From: Alkalimonas sp.
Lineage (GTDB): Bacteria > Pseudomonadota > Gammaproteobacteria > Enterobacterales > Alteromonadaceae
NCBI GenBank assembly: GCA_020831935.1
Contig: JAFIFR010000004.1
Location: 1-40,930 of the forward strand
Direction of reading: 5' to 3'
Length of the DNA: 40,930 bases
Shown: piece after piece, positions 8,288 to 17,339 of the stretch
Position numbering within the stretch: position 1 is the stretch's first letter
How the letters are laid out: the number at the start of each line of letters is the position of its first letter
Notes under the pieces: model-generated
Database searches by the model: none
Seen by the model: the letters and a program-made list of their open reading frames with translations, nothing else
What the model was told of the DNA's origin: nothing
Made by a program: the position numbers and the translations under genes

Positions 8288-8812
8288 ATGCCCGATACCA
8301 TTGAACTGCTGTGTTATTGTGGCTCCGGCAAGGCTTTTTCTGACTGCTGCCAACCTTTCATCAAAGGCCAGCAGCACCCGAAGAGCTGTGAACAGCTGAT
8401 GCGTTCGCGCTACAGCGCTTTCTGCTGTGCAGCCCTAGCTTACCTGCAGCAAAGCTGTACCAAGGATCTCGCCATCGAACAAAGCCCGGAGCATTTGCAC
8501 AGCTTTGTTTCTCAGGTGCACTTTACCGGTTTATCTGTGCTTCCATTGCCTGAACGTATCGAAGAGGCTGGCACAGCCACTGACCAGCAACAGGGGTTTG
8601 TCTATTTTCAGGTTTGGTATTTGCACCAACAGAAACTGCACAGCTTTCGTGAACTGTCCCGATTTGTCTGGCAACAAGGCTGGCGCTACGCCGGTGGCGA
8701 AGTTGTCGATCTGCCCAGCAGCAAGCCTGGCCGCAACGATCCCTGCCCTTGCGGCAGCGGTCGCAAACTCAAAGCTTGCACAGAGCATCGCCCATCCGGT
8801 CAGGCTGCCTGA
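8288..8812 (+). CDS. YchJ-family SEC-C motif protein (UPF0225)
   Basis: 174-residue YchJ-like protein with a zinc-binding SEC-C motif at each end. The first is CYCGSGKAFSDCC near residues 9-21; the second is DPCPCGSGRKLKAC near the C-terminus. Between them lies the YchJ core (LMRSRYSAFCCAALAYLQQS and an NTF2-like region, VWYLHQQKLHSFRELSRFVW). SEC-C motifs bind zinc and, in SecA, SecB or ribosomes; YchJ's function is unknown. It follows the sulA-like gene closely and its 3' end overlaps the convergent gene by 13 bases. Confidence 0.85.
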   Translation: MPDTIELLCYCGSGKAFSDCCQPFIKGQQHPKSCEQLMRSRYSAFCCAALAYLQQSCTKDLAIEQSPEHLHSFVSQVHFTGLSVLPLPERIEEAGTATDQQQGFVYFQVWYLHQQKLHSFRELSRFVWQQGWRYAGGEVVDLPSSKPGRNDPCPCGSGRKLKACTEHRPSGQAA

Positions 8813-9264
8813 GTCCGAAGCTGCTGCAACACCTCATAGAGCATAGTCGCGTCAGCCTCAACCGGCTCGCCTGATTGTTGCTGCCAGCGGCGTCTGCTGT
8901 GCAAGTCCAGGTTATCGGCAACCCGTGGCGCCAACTTTTTCGCATCATCGCAAAGGACCCATGGTGATGGCGCCAGCTGCTGTTGCAAACGGCTCTGCGC
9001 CCAGCCACTCTGAAGAGCTTGACCGCACCATGCCAGGCATTGCTCATCACCTTCTTGCCACTGATAAGGTCTGGCAGCTTTTATCCCAAACCGCTGATGC
9101 CATGATGGCAGAGGCGTTTCAGATGATGCCACTTCAAGTACAAAAGCGGCCTGCTCGTCGACCGCCTGGGATAAAAAAGCCCGCCACAGACGAAAGTCTG
9201 CCGGTCGCTGCTGTTGCAGCGACTCGTTCATTTTTGGACCTAATTGCCACTCATGAACTAACAT
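8800..9264 (-). CDS. VC2046/SO_2500-like protein
   Basis: 154-residue protein that I match tentatively to the gammaproteobacterial VC2046/SO_2500 family. The match rests on its start, LVHEWQLGPKMNESLQQQRPADFRLWRAFLSQAV, and its overall length. Function is unknown. The ORF track starts at 9306, but the ATG at 9264 has AGGAA six bases upstream and begins at the conserved region. The C-terminus (EADATMLYEVLQQL) overlaps the 3' end of the YchJ-like gene by 13 bases. It is divergent from tRNA-Tyr. Confidence 0.55.
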   Translation of the reverse strand: MLVHEWQLGPKMNESLQQQRPADFRLWRAFLSQAVDEQAAFVLEVASSETPLPSWHQRFGIKAARPYQWQEGDEQCLAWCGQALQSGWAQSRLQQQLAPSPWVLCDDAKKLAPRVADNLDLHSRRRWQQQSGEPVEADATMLYEVLQQLRTQAA

Positions 9265-9332
9265 CGAGTTCCTACTATTTTCTGCCTTTGTCTGCTTTAT
9301 CGGCAAACAGCAGAATTAATGAAGGCTTTGTC

Positions 9333-9360
9333 TTTACATCAATTATTTTTTTGGTATGAT
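9333..9360 (+). promoter_or_regulatory. Sigma-70 promoter of tRNA-Tyr
   Basis: TTTACA at 9333-9338 and TATGAT at 9355-9360 are separated by 16 bases and are followed about 13 bases later by the mature tRNA. The G/C-containing discriminator after the -10 box is usual for stable-RNA promoters. No other promoter lies as close. Confidence 0.7.
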
Positions 9361-9373
9361 GCAGGCCTTGTGT

Positions 9374-9458
<85 letters not shown>

Positions 9459-9548
9459 CTTCATTCTTGCCTGTTCATTCTGTTTTCTCCTTGCTATTTT
9501 CCACTATTTTACTGACACTTAGCTTAAGATGGTTTTAAGAAACCCAGC

Positions 9549-11177
9549 ATGGAATCAAAAGCTCTTGAAAATTTACGAGTGCTAATCGTTGATGACCAGC
9601 GCTCCTTTCAATTGATGTTCAAAGGCATCCTGTACTCCATGGGAGCGACCAATGTGGCTTTCGCACCAACCGGAGAGCAAGCGCTGGCCAAGTGCTTCAA
9701 TGCTGATTACGATGTGCTTTTTGTCGACTACCATTTGGGTACCGGCAAAACCGGCAAGCAATTGCTGGAAGATCTACGGGAAAAAAAACTGCTCAAACCC
9801 AGCAGCATCTTTATGATTGTCACCAGTGAAAATACCGTTCCTATGGTGATGAGCGCCGTCGAGCTGGAGCCTGACGACTATTTAATTAAACCTTTTTCGC
9901 AGCGCGTGCTGCGCAATCGCATCGCAAAAATCCAGCAAAAAAAACAGCAGCTCAAAGCCCTGTACCAGGCAATGCATGACGATCAGCCTGACCAAGTGAT
10001 TGAGCGCTGCCAAAAAGAAATCAGTGAAGCCGGACGCTATCAACAGTTTTGCAAGCGTGTCCTGGCTGAAACACTGCTGAATCAGCAGCAGTTGGACGCA
10101 GCAGAACAAGTCCTGAGTCAAAACCTGCAACAGCACCGCAGTGGCTGGGCCTTGGTGTTGCAAGCACGCATTTGCTTTTCCAAACAGGATTATCAGGGCT
10201 GTCTGGCACTTTGCGATGAAGCGCTGGAAAACAACCGCTATTTTGCTGAAGCCTTGGATTTGAAAGCGCGCTGCTACATGGCGCAAAGTTCACCAGAAGC
10301 AGCATTAAAAGCCATCCAACAAGCCGTTGAAGTAGCCCCCCACTCGATTCAGCGCCAATATCTGGTGTTGGACATTGCCCGGGCACTCAAGGATACCCCA
10401 CAGCAAGTGATCGCCAGTAAGCAGCTGTACGAGATTACCCGCCGCTCACTGAAGCAGGATGTTATGCATCTGCAAAACTACATTCGGACCGTGATTGAAG
10501 CGGCCATGGACTCCGAGGATCCACAACAAAAAAACCGTTACCAGCAAGAAACATTAATCGCCCTGCAACGAGCCAGACTGGATGAAAGTATGATCCGCGA
10601 CATTGATTTCGATTTGTTTGAAGTCTTGTGTCAAGCCAGGCTTGAGTCGTTAAGCGGCCAGCAATTTCAAGCCAAACGCACCTATGCTTCGGTAGCGGAT
10701 TTACTGACAGAGCAAGAACACAGTCTGGCCGATGCGGTGATGTTGCTGAATCAAATCGGCGAGTACGAAGAAGCTGAGAGCTTGCAGCAAAAACTACCGG
10801 AAACTGCCAAGAGCAATCCTGTGCTTGGAGCCATGCTGCAGCGCCAAACCGAAAATACCACCGAGCGTCGCCGCCATTTTGCCGAATACAACAAAGAAGG
10901 GATCAAACTGTACAAAAGTGGCCAGTACCAACAAGCTGCACAGCAGTTTGAACAAGCGCTGGAACTGGCACCGATGAACACCGGTGCCGCCTTAAACTAC
11001 ATTCAGTCGTTGTTGCAGCTGCTGTCACAGCCACAAAGCAAGGTCGGTGATGCTTTTGAGCGGTGCCGAAAAACCTTCCGGGTGGTGGACCATATGCCGC
11101 TACCAGAGCATCACCGGATACGCTATCAAGAGCTGCAAAGCCGCTTTGAAAAGCTTCGTACGGAGCGACGACGCTAA
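9549..11177 (+). CDS. Receiver-TPR response regulator
   Basis: 542-residue soluble signalling protein. Residues about 8-125 form a CheY-like receiver: acidic pair D15-D16, phospho-acceptor D60 in FVDYHLG, the VTSE switch position and KPFS lysine. The rest is a chain of tetratricopeptide-like helices (for example GWALVLQARICFSKQDYQGCLALCDEALENN and YKSGQYQQAAQQFEQALELAP). No DNA-binding or enzymatic output domain is visible, so it probably works by phosphorylation-controlled protein contacts. No histidine kinase is adjacent. It converges with deoC with a 5-base gap and no evident terminator. Confidence 0.88.
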   Translation: MESKALENLRVLIVDDQRSFQLMFKGILYSMGATNVAFAPTGEQALAKCFNADYDVLFVDYHLGTGKTGKQLLEDLREKKLLKPSSIFMIVTSENTVPMVMSAVELEPDDYLIKPFSQRVLRNRIAKIQQKKQQLKALYQAMHDDQPDQVIERCQKEISEAGRYQQFCKRVLAETLLNQQQLDAAEQVLSQNLQQHRSGWALVLQARICFSKQDYQGCLALCDEALENNRYFAEALDLKARCYMAQSSPEAALKAIQQAVEVAPHSIQRQYLVLDIARALKDTPQQVIASKQLYEITRRSLKQDVMHLQNYIRTVIEAAMDSEDPQQKNRYQQETLIALQRARLDESMIRDIDFDLFEVLCQARLESLSGQQFQAKRTYASVADLLTEQEHSLADAVMLLNQIGEYEEAESLQQKLPETAKSNPVLGAMLQRQTENTTERRRHFAEYNKEGIKLYKSGQYQQAAQQFEQALELAPMNTGAALNYIQSLLQLLSQPQSKVGDAFERCRKTFRVVDHMPLPEHHRIRYQELQSRFEKLRTERRR

Positions 11178-11182
11178 CAAAA

Positions 11183-11932
11183 CTAGCTGGAAATGGTCTT
11201 CACCGAACCGAGTGTAAGCACAAGCTCTTGGAACAAAGCACTGGCCCCAATCCGCATTCGTTTTGGGGTGGCGGCCTGGCCGATAATTTGTTGGTACTTT
11301 TGCATCAAACCAAGACCCTGCTCCACCGTGCGAATACCACCTGAGGCTTTAAAACCTAACGGTCGGCCAGCGCCCGCAATCACGGTCAGCATGATTTCAG
11401 CCGCTTCATCGGTCAAACCCACCGCCACTTTGCCAGTGGATGATTTAACGAAATCGGCACCGCTGTCAATGACCAGCTCGGTCGCCTTGGCGACCTGTTG
11501 GCTGGTGACGAGCTCACCACTTTCAATAATAACTTTCAGCACGGCAGAGCCAGTGGCATGTCGCACATCCTGCAAAAAGCTTTTGACACCGGCAATCCGG
11601 CCTGCCATCAACTCTTGATAGGGCAAGACACAATCGATTTCATTTGCACCAGCGGCAAGCGCCTGCTCTATTTGTTGACTCACCTGCTCAGCGCTCTGCT
11701 GACCTGTAGGGAAGTTGACCACCGTTGCCACTGCAACCTCAGCCGGCAAGGGGGCAGCCAATTGGCGCACCAAGGGCAAGTAATCGGCATACAGGCAAAT
11801 GGCAGCCGGCTGAAAACCGGACTGTCCCAGCTGTTCCAGCCAACCTTGCACTTGCGCTGGACTGTCGTCATCCTGCAACCTGGTTACATCCAAAAGAGAC
11901 ATCAGATGCAAAAGCTGTTCGTTTTTTGTCAT
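11183..11932 (-). CDS. deoC: Deoxyribose-phosphate aldolase
   Basis: Class I aldolase that splits 2-deoxyribose-5-phosphate into glyceraldehyde-3-phosphate and acetaldehyde in deoxynucleoside catabolism. The 249-residue chain carries NEIDCVLPY and VLKVIIESGEL. The Schiff-base lysine block is ADFVKSSTGK, and the phosphate-binding end is GFKASGGIRT. Length fits the DeoC family (259 in E. coli). It stands alone here: deoA, deoB and deoD, its usual operon partners, are not in the window. Downstream it converges with the receiver-TPR gene. Confidence 0.95.
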   Translation of the reverse strand: MTKNEQLLHLMSLLDVTRLQDDDSPAQVQGWLEQLGQSGFQPAAICLYADYLPLVRQLAAPLPAEVAVATVVNFPTGQQSAEQVSQQIEQALAAGANEIDCVLPYQELMAGRIAGVKSFLQDVRHATGSAVLKVIIESGELVTSQQVAKATELVIDSGADFVKSSTGKVAVGLTDEAAEIMLTVIAGAGRPLGFKASGGIRTVEQGLGLMQKYQQIIGQAATPKRMRIGASALFQELVLTLGSVKTISS

Positions 11933-11980
11933 GGTGAACCTTCGATTTTTTTGTTATTTGAATACTTTCCAAGCACTCGC

Positions 11981-12730
11981 TTAGCATAGCGCTTTGGCTG
12001 GCATCTGACTCAGCAAACGCCACTGATGCTGCTGCAACCAGGCCTTGGCGGTTGCTGGCTGCGGATAAAATTGATGCACCCGTTGCCAAAAAGCAGAGCA
12101 ATGGCTCATCCATGTCAGGTGCGCCAGCTCATGCACCAGCACATAATCAATGACCCAGGCCGGCGCTTTGATTAAATGCCAATTCAATCCCAAGCGACCA
12201 TCGCTGTGGCAGCACCCCCAGCGCCGACGCCAGCTCTTTAAATAAAAGCGCTGAGGGCTGACTCCCATCTGTTGCTGCCAGTACCCCAACCTCGCCTTCA
12301 TCCACAGCTCAGCCTGCTGTTGATACCACAAGGCCAGCTGTTGCTGGTAACAAGCGGCCTGACGTTCTGGCTTCACCCGGTTTCCGGCATAAAGCTGCAA
12401 CAGGCTCCCATCGTAATGGTAGCCTGACACCTTAGCCTGCAAGCATTGCAACGGAATTTCACGATCCAGCAAAATCACCCCATCTTGAGGCTTTTGCATC
12501 TCAAGTTGCTGCATGGCATGACGCTGCTGTCTCAGCTGATGCTGGATCCAATCCTGCTGGCTGCAAACAAAAGCGTCAATCTTCTGCCGTGAGCAGTGCA
12601 AAGTTGCCCGAACAACCACACGGGCATCCCGAACCTGGATAGCCAGTCGCTTGCGACGCGGGTGCCGTAACAGGGTATAGCCAAGTTCAGCAAGAAGTCT
12701 GGTCAAAAAGCAATCCGGTTGTTGCATCAT
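11981..12730 (-). CDS. YgjP-like zinc metalloprotein (M48-related)
   Basis: Probable YgjP/WLM-type metal-dependent hydrolase. The C-terminal half shows the family run RRRWGCCHSDGRLGLNWHLI and then the zinc site VHELAHLTWMSHCSAFWQRV (HExxH plus a downstream His). The N-terminal half, rich in Gln and Arg, has the usual RKRLAIQVRDARVVVRA strand pattern. The substrate is unknown to me. The ORF-track start is a TTG at 12796; I prefer the paired ATGs at 12727/12730, but neither has a good ribosome site, so the start is open. It is divergent from xthA. Confidence 0.75.
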   Translation of the reverse strand: MMQQPDCFLTRLLAELGYTLLRHPRRKRLAIQVRDARVVVRATLHCSRQKIDAFVCSQQDWIQHQLRQQRHAMQQLEMQKPQDGVILLDREIPLQCLQAKVSGYHYDGSLLQLYAGNRVKPERQAACYQQQLALWYQQQAELWMKARLGYWQQQMGVSPQRFYLKSWRRRWGCCHSDGRLGLNWHLIKAPAWVIDYVLVHELAHLTWMSHCSAFWQRVHQFYPQPATAKAWLQQHQWRLLSQMPAKALC

Positions 12731-12846
12731 CAAAGCGCTAGCATAGGGATTTTTCGCCAACAGCTCAAGCTTGCTTTTTACCCCGACGCCGCACAATGGT
12801 AAGATCGGAAAAATGACTCTTACTTCCCAGCATAAGCGAACTTAGC

Positions 12847-13656
12847 ATGAAAATTGTTTCTTTTAATATCAATGGGCTCCGGGCAAGACTCCACCAGCTG
12901 GAAGCTTTGATCAACAAGCACCAGCCCGATTTGATTGGCTTGCAGGAAATCAAAGTGCATGATGATGAGTTTCCACTCAGCGCCGTAGAGGCCATGGGCT
13001 ACCATGCTTACTATTTTGGTCAAAAAGGCCATTATGGCGTGGCAATTTTAAGTAAAACCCCTGCTTTGCACATGCAATACGGCTTTCCAACCGATACCCC
13101 GGAGGCGCAACGTCGCATGCTCATTGGTCGATTTGCGACGCATGATGGTAGAGAGCTAACCTTGCTTAATGGCTATTTCCCACAGGGTGAAAACCGCGCC
13201 CACCCCATTAAGTTTCCAGCCAAAGAAAAATTTTACGATGACTTGCAACACTATTTGTTAAGCCATCATCAAGCGGATGAGCTTTTAGCGGTGATTGGTG
13301 ACATCAATATCTCACCCACCGACCTGGATATTGGCATTGGCGAAGCCAATGCCAAACGCTGGCTGCGGGAAGGCAAAACCTCTTTCTTGCCGGAAGAGCG
13401 CGCCTGGCTGAAACGTTTGCAAGATTGGGGCTTGACGGATACCTACCGTCAGCTGCATCCAGAGCGGGCAGATCAATACAGCTGGTTCGACTATCGCTCT
13501 AAGGGGTTTCTGGACAATCGCGGCCTGCGGATCGATGTGGTACTGGCAACAGCAGCTTTAACCGAACACCTGACAGAGTCGGATATCGACTACGAGTTAC
13601 GCGGTATTGAAAAACCATCGGATCATGCACCCGTTTGGTCAAGCTTCGCGCTCTAA
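12847..13656 (+). CDS. xthA: Exodeoxyribonuclease III
   Basis: Mg-dependent 3'-5' exonuclease and class II AP endonuclease of base-excision repair. The 269-residue protein (268 in E. coli) has all catalytic blocks of the EEP fold: [14 protein letters not shown] at the start, [15 protein letters not shown] with the metal-binding Glu, [34 protein letters not shown] and the terminal SDHAPVW histidine. The ribosome site is weak. Its stop overlaps the stop of convergent yfbV by 4 bases. Confidence 0.96.
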   Translation: MKIVSFNINGLRARLHQLEALINKHQPDLIGLQEIKVHDDEFPLSAVEAMGYHAYYFGQKGHYGVAILSKTPALHMQYGFPTDTPEAQRRMLIGRFATHDGRELTLLNGYFPQGENRAHPIKFPAKEKFYDDLQHYLLSHHQADELLAVIGDINISPTDLDIGIGEANAKRWLREGKTSFLPEERAWLKRLQDWGLTDTYRQLHPERADQYSWFDYRSKGFLDNRGLRIDVVLATAALTEHLTESDIDYELRGIEKPSDHAPVWSSFAL

Positions 13657-14105
13657 TACAGACTTTCGCGAATAAAAGTTCTGTCCAGCTGACGGTACGC
13701 CTGCTGCAATAACCGGCCCAAATCATGGTAACAGAGGGCTTGTTTTTGCGGTAGGGCAGTGGCTACCCCGTGTTGCTGCATTTGTTGCTGGATTTGCTGA
13801 TACCAATGGCGGGTTGGTGGAGGAAGTTTTTTTTGCGACCGAACGCCAAGCCAGTACCAGCCATGCAGCGGCATCGACAACAGCAGCAAACTCATGGCAA
13901 TGACCAGGGGAAGCTGTGTACCGCCATGCCAACTGACCAACAATACAGCGTTGAGCACCACAAAAGGCGGTGCGATTTTTTGTGCCCACTGGGTCAAAGC
14001 AATAATACGGTTTTCCGGGAAGATACTATTCAGATCCGATTGTTGTGGCCAAACCTTGCTGTAAGCAATACCTGCCTGAATCACACTGCGCAAAGACGAT
14101 TGCAT
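13653..14105 (-). CDS. yfbV: YfbV family membrane protein (UPF0208)
   Basis: 150-residue inner-membrane protein of the YfbV family. It matches the E. coli protein in several blocks: [22 protein letters not shown], two hydrophobic segments (about residues 44-58 and 65-85), [24 protein letters not shown], and the C-terminal [14 protein letters not shown]. In E. coli it is implicated in positioning the replication-terminus domain, which is not evident from this sequence. The ATG at 14105 follows a GGGGGG ribosome site and gives a normal YfbV N-terminus; the 20 extra residues in the ORF track are not family-like. Confidence 0.88.
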   Translation of the reverse strand: MQSSLRSVIQAGIAYSKVWPQQSDLNSIFPENRIIALTQWAQKIAPPFVVLNAVLLVSWHGGTQLPLVIAMSLLLLSMPLHGWYWLGVRSQKKLPPPTRHWYQQIQQQMQQHGVATALPQKQALCYHDLGRLLQQAYRQLDRTFIRESLY

Positions 14106-14678
14106 AGATACCCCCCGTTTAACACAAATGCCAGTTTGCGACGAGCCGTTGCAGATTTCCAGCATCTTTTAACTTTAGCACAGCCAGAGTCAGGATGGGA
14201 GCTGTGAGTTTTTAACCCAACAAGCCGATTGGTTTTATCTTGTAGAAACCAATAAAAACGACGAAAACACCGTTGTAATGCTAAATTAATGAATAGAACA
14301 CTCGGCATTGATCCGATAATCGTGATAGAAGGTGCATTTATAGCATTCATGAACAGCTTTACCTTTATAAACAAACAAACAAAAAACATGCCAACGAAAC
14401 TATTCTTTAAAAAACAGATAAATGAACCAATTAAACACAGATACCCACAGAGTTACCCACAGAATCTGTGGACAAGGTGAACACCTGAAAACCCTCAGCT
14501 TCAGCCGGATTGTCAGCATTTTGTACAGCTAAAAATGCAAGCTTCATAAAGAATTCATGCTAAATCACTAAAAATGACATTTTCTCTTTATCACCCCTCC
14601 ACTTTCAGATGGGTAACGGATGCATCCATTGAAAATTTTGGTTATGCTAGTAGCAAGACAGAATCGAGTTGGATACCA
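14106..14678. other. AT-rich non-coding stretch
   Basis: 573 bases between yfbV and the EIIA-like gene contain no convincing gene; the 63- and 102-residue ORFs there look random. Visible contents are as follows. TTGGTTT/AAACCAA form a weak hairpin near 14229-14252. An AT-rich centre spans about 14280-14440. The DnaA-box-like cluster lies at 14441-14475, and AGGTGAACACCT, a small palindrome, follows at 14475-14486. A possible promoter TTGTAC-N18-CATAAA (14521-14550) reads towards the EIIA-like gene. Confidence 0.6.
14441..14475. repeat. Cluster of DnaA-box-like 9-mers
   Basis: TTACCCACA (14453-14461) and TGTGGACAA (14467-14475, opposite strand TTGTCCACA) each differ from TTATCCACA by one base. 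ATACCCACA (14441-14449) differs by two. The first two face each other as a near-perfect palindrome, CCACAGA-A-TCTGTGG (14457-14471). Binding by DnaA is an inference. Confidence 0.5.
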
Positions 14679-15167
14679 ATGCCAACAGAAGATCACCCGC
14701 ACAAAGCCAATTACCGTTTGTCTGTGTTAGCACCCAGTGACGGGTTAATGCATCCATTGCAGGCTAGCGCTTCTGGCGTCATGCGCTCTCTGGCAGGTTT
14801 TGGCTTTTGCTTGCTACCGGAAAAGCAGCAGTTGGTTAGCCCCTGTAGCGGCCATGCCAGCCTGCACTTTCTTCCTCATCCCTGCATTCGAATACACCAT
14901 ACCAGTGGCCTGCAGTGCCGGATGGACATGCCTTTGCACTGGCTGGACCGCCATGGTCAGGGATTGGACTGGCAGTGGCATCAGGGGCATCTGAAAGCGG
15001 GTCAGGTGGTGCTTGATTTAGACCCCGCCTGGTTAAAAGCCAAAGCCATGCTGAGCGTGGCATTTTTTCCACACCCAGCCATTCAGCCGGAGCCGCTGCC
15101 TAACACCAAAGCGGTTCTCTCAGCAGAACCTTGTTTTTTTATCAACATTACAGGAAAACACCCATGA
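14679..15167 (+). CDS. Divergent EIIA-Glc-like protein lacking the phospho-histidine
   Basis: 162-residue protein not obviously annotated by motif, but it aligns along its length with the glucose PTS IIA (Crr) fold. VLAPSDGLMHPL matches IIAPLSGEIVNI. LVSPCSGHASLHFLPH matches MVAPVDGTIGKIFETNH and keeps His67 at the E. coli His75 position. LKAGQVVLDLDPAWLKAKA matches VKVGDTVIEFDLPLLEEKA. In the ungapped stretch between, the phosphorylated His90 is replaced by Asp83 (CRMDMPL against LFVHFGI). It should therefore not carry phosphate in the normal way. The ATG at 14679 has GGA five bases upstream; a longer start at 14574 is possible. Its stop overlaps the next start (ATGA). The alignment is by eye from memory of the E. 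coli sequence. Confidence 0.65.
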   Translation: MPTEDHPHKANYRLSVLAPSDGLMHPLQASASGVMRSLAGFGFCLLPEKQQLVSPCSGHASLHFLPHPCIRIHHTSGLQCRMDMPLHWLDRHGQGLDWQWHQGHLKAGQVVLDLDPAWLKAKAMLSVAFFPHPAIQPEPLPNTKAVLSAEPCFFINITGKHP

Positions 15168-15517
15168 TCACGCTGTACGGTATCGCCAATTGCGACACCA
15201 TCAAAAAAGCCCGGCGTTGGCTGGAGCAACAACAACTGCCCTATCAGTTTATCGACTACCGTGAACATCCATTAAGCCGTGAGCAGCTGCAAAAAGCGCT
15301 GGATGAACTCGGCCATACCAGCTTGCTAAATACCCGCAGCACCACATATCGTCAACTCTCTGCTGAGGATAAAGCCGGACTTGATGCCAACAAAGCGCTT
15401 GTCTTGTTGCAGCAGCACCCAACCTTGATCAAACGTCCTTTGCTGCATTGCGCTTTGGGCTATCGGGTCGGATTCTCAGTACAAAGCTATCAGGAATTGA
15501 AGGAGCAGCTGGTATGA
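15164..15517 (+). CDS. yffB: YffB-like ArsC/Spx family thioredoxin-fold protein
   Basis: 117-residue member of the ArsC/Spx superfamily, YffB branch: [20 protein letters not shown] with the single N-terminal Cys, [23 protein letters not shown], and the C-terminal LIKRPLLH preceding a GYRVGFS turn. These are small thioredoxin-fold proteins, some glutathione-dependent; true arsenate reduction is not established for this branch. The track start (TTG at 15131) is upstream; ATG at 15164 is preferred and overlaps the preceding stop as ATGA. It immediately precedes dapE, as in E. coli. Confidence 0.88.
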   Translation: MITLYGIANCDTIKKARRWLEQQQLPYQFIDYREHPLSREQLQKALDELGHTSLLNTRSTTYRQLSAEDKAGLDANKALVLLQQHPTLIKRPLLHCALGYRVGFSVQSYQELKEQLV

Positions 15518-16650
15518 GTGAATCCAGTGCAGTCGTTAAACTGGCGATGGAACTGATGGCCCGGCCATCCATTACCCCGGAGGATGCGGGCTGCCAACAA
15601 CTAATGGCCGAGCGGCTGGCGCCGCTTGGCTTTAACATTGAGTCCATGTTTTTCGAAGACACGCTTAACCTCTGGGCACGCAAGGGGCAAGGCAAGCCGC
15701 TGTTTTGCTTCGCTGGACATACCGATGTGGTACCGCCAGGCCCTGAGCAACATTGGCATACCCCGCCTTTTGAGCCGACCCTGATCGATGGCACCCTCTA
15801 TGGCCGCGGTGCAGCCGATATGAAAGGCAGCCTGGCAGCCATGATCGTCGCTACCGAGCGGTTTTTAGCCCGCAAACCCCAACTGACCGGGGATATCGCC
15901 TTTTTAATCACCAGTGATGAAGAAGGCCCTTTTATCAACGGCACCAAACGTGTGGTTGAAACGCTTGAAGCCCGGCAGGAAAAAATACGCTGGTGCCTGG
16001 TTGGAGAGCCTTCCAGCGGTCGTCAGCTAGGGGATGTGATTAAAAATGGTCGCCGCGGCTCTCTCAGTGGTACCTTGCTGGTAAAAGGGGTTCAGGGGCA
16101 TGTGGCTTACCCCCAGCTGGCTGAAAACCCTGTTCACAGGGCGGCGGCCGCGTTGGCAGAGCTGACGGCGCAAGAATGGGACAAAGGCAATGCGTTCTTC
16201 CCGGCTACCAGCTTCCAGATTTCCAACATTCATGCCGGCAGCGGCACCACCAATGTGATCCCAGGCGAGCTGCAGGTGCTGTTTAACTTCCGCTTCAGCA
16301 CTGAAGTCACCGCTGAGCAGCTGCAACAGCGGGTCTATGCCATTTTGGATAAGCATGCGCTGAATTATCAGTTGGACTGGGTGTTGAATGGTCTGCCTTT
16401 TCTCACCTCCTCGGGTCAACTGGTTGAGTCTGCGGTCAAGGCGGTACGACAGGTGCAAGGCTTTGCACCGCGACTGGAAACCAGTGGCGGCACCTCGGAT
16501 GGACGCTTTATTGCCCCAACCGGGGCTGAGGTTATTGAGTTGGGTCCCTGCAATGCCACCATTCATAAAGTCAACGAGTGCGTGTTGGCAGCAGATTTGG
16601 ATCGACTGGCTGAGATGTACGAGCTGATTTTGGAGCAAAACCTGACATGA
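15514..16650 (+). CDS. dapE: Succinyl-diaminopimelate desuccinylase
   Basis: Zinc M20-family enzyme that hydrolyses N-succinyl-LL-diaminopimelate in lysine and meso-DAP (peptidoglycan) synthesis. The 378-residue chain has [13 protein letters not shown] (metal His/Asp), [14 protein letters not shown] (bridging Asp), [14 protein letters not shown] (catalytic Glu pair), GEPSSG and the C-terminal [14 protein letters not shown]. The ATG at 15514 has AAGGAG upstream and forms an ATGA overlap with yffB; its own stop makes another ATGA with the M15 gene. Confidence 0.97.
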   Translation: MSESSAVVKLAMELMARPSITPEDAGCQQLMAERLAPLGFNIESMFFEDTLNLWARKGQGKPLFCFAGHTDVVPPGPEQHWHTPPFEPTLIDGTLYGRGAADMKGSLAAMIVATERFLARKPQLTGDIAFLITSDEEGPFINGTKRVVETLEARQEKIRWCLVGEPSSGRQLGDVIKNGRRGSLSGTLLVKGVQGHVAYPQLAENPVHRAAAALAELTAQEWDKGNAFFPATSFQISNIHAGSGTTNVIPGELQVLFNFRFSTEVTAEQLQQRVYAILDKHALNYQLDWVLNGLPFLTSSGQLVESAVKAVRQVQGFAPRLETSGGTSDGRFIAPTGAEVIELGPCNATIHKVNECVLAADLDRLAEMYELILEQNLT

Positions 16651-17339
16651 TTGAGCCGCTGCTCAGTGCCAGTCAGCTGACCGGTCAGGATCCAAGCCAC
16701 CTGATCGAGCTGAGTGATGGCAATCAACTCCACCCGGCCGCCGCACAGGGCTGGCTGCGGCTATGCCAGTTGGCGGCACAGGATGGCATTGAGCTGGCCA
16801 TAGTGTCCAGTTACCGAAGCTATCAACGTCAAGCGCTGATTTGGCAACAAAAGTATCAGGGCATAAGGCCAGTATTGGATGCGCAGCAGCGGCCAGTAGC
16901 CATGGAGCAGCTTTCAGGCTGGCCAAAGCTCGAAGCTATTTTACGCTTCAGTGCCTTGCCGGGTGCCAGTCGGCATCATTGGGGTACCGAGCTGGATGTG
17001 ATGGATAAAGCCGCACTGCCACCAGGCTACCAGCTCAAACTGACAGCGGACGAGTACCAAGCTGGGGGCGTCTTTGCCCGGCTCGGCAGCTGGCTGCAGC
17101 AGCACGCCCACAAAGCCGGCTTTTTCCTGCCTTATCAACATTATCGTGGCGGGGTGGCTGCTGAGCCCTGGCACATAAGTTTTCAGCCGCTGTCTGAGCC
17201 ATGCCTGAAAACGTTTACACAGCAAATGCTGCGCCATGCGCTGGAGCAAGCGCCTATCCTGGGCCAGGAGTTGGTGCTGGCTCAGCTCCCGAGGATCTGG
17301 TCTGGCTATGTGCAAAATATTGGTGAGGCCAGCGCATGA
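16647..17339 (+). CDS. M15-family D-Ala-D-Ala/LD-carboxypeptidase-like protein
   Basis: 230-residue zinc peptidase of the VanY/M15B type. The metal and catalytic motifs are [29 protein letters not shown] (HxxxxxxD) and AEPWHISF. Relatives remove the terminal D-amino acid from peptidoglycan peptides. No signal peptide or membrane segment is visible (it begins [13 protein letters not shown]), so it may act in the cytoplasm on recycled peptides; this location is inferred. It is coupled by ATGA to dapE upstream and to the DUF2897 gene downstream, consistent with a cell-wall theme. Confidence 0.82.
   Translation: MIEPLLSASQLTGQDPSHLIELSDGNQLHPAAAQGWLRLCQLAAQDGIELAIVSSYRSYQRQALIWQQKYQGIRPVLDAQQRPVAMEQLSGWPKLEAILRFSALPGASRHHWGTELDVMDKAALPPGYQLKLTADEYQAGGVFARLGSWLQQHAHKAGFFLPYQHYRGGVAAEPWHISFQPLSEPCLKTFTQQMLRHALEQAPILGQELVLAQLPRIWSGYVQNIGEASA

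Noticed and set aside
14289-14480. 63-codon ORF in the AT-rich gap after yfbV
   Set aside because: No ribosome site, composition follows the AT-rich background, and it covers the palindromic DnaA-box-like cluster.
16027-16638. 203-codon leftward ORF inside dapE
   Set aside because: Antisense shadow of a fully conserved DapE; no recognisable motifs.
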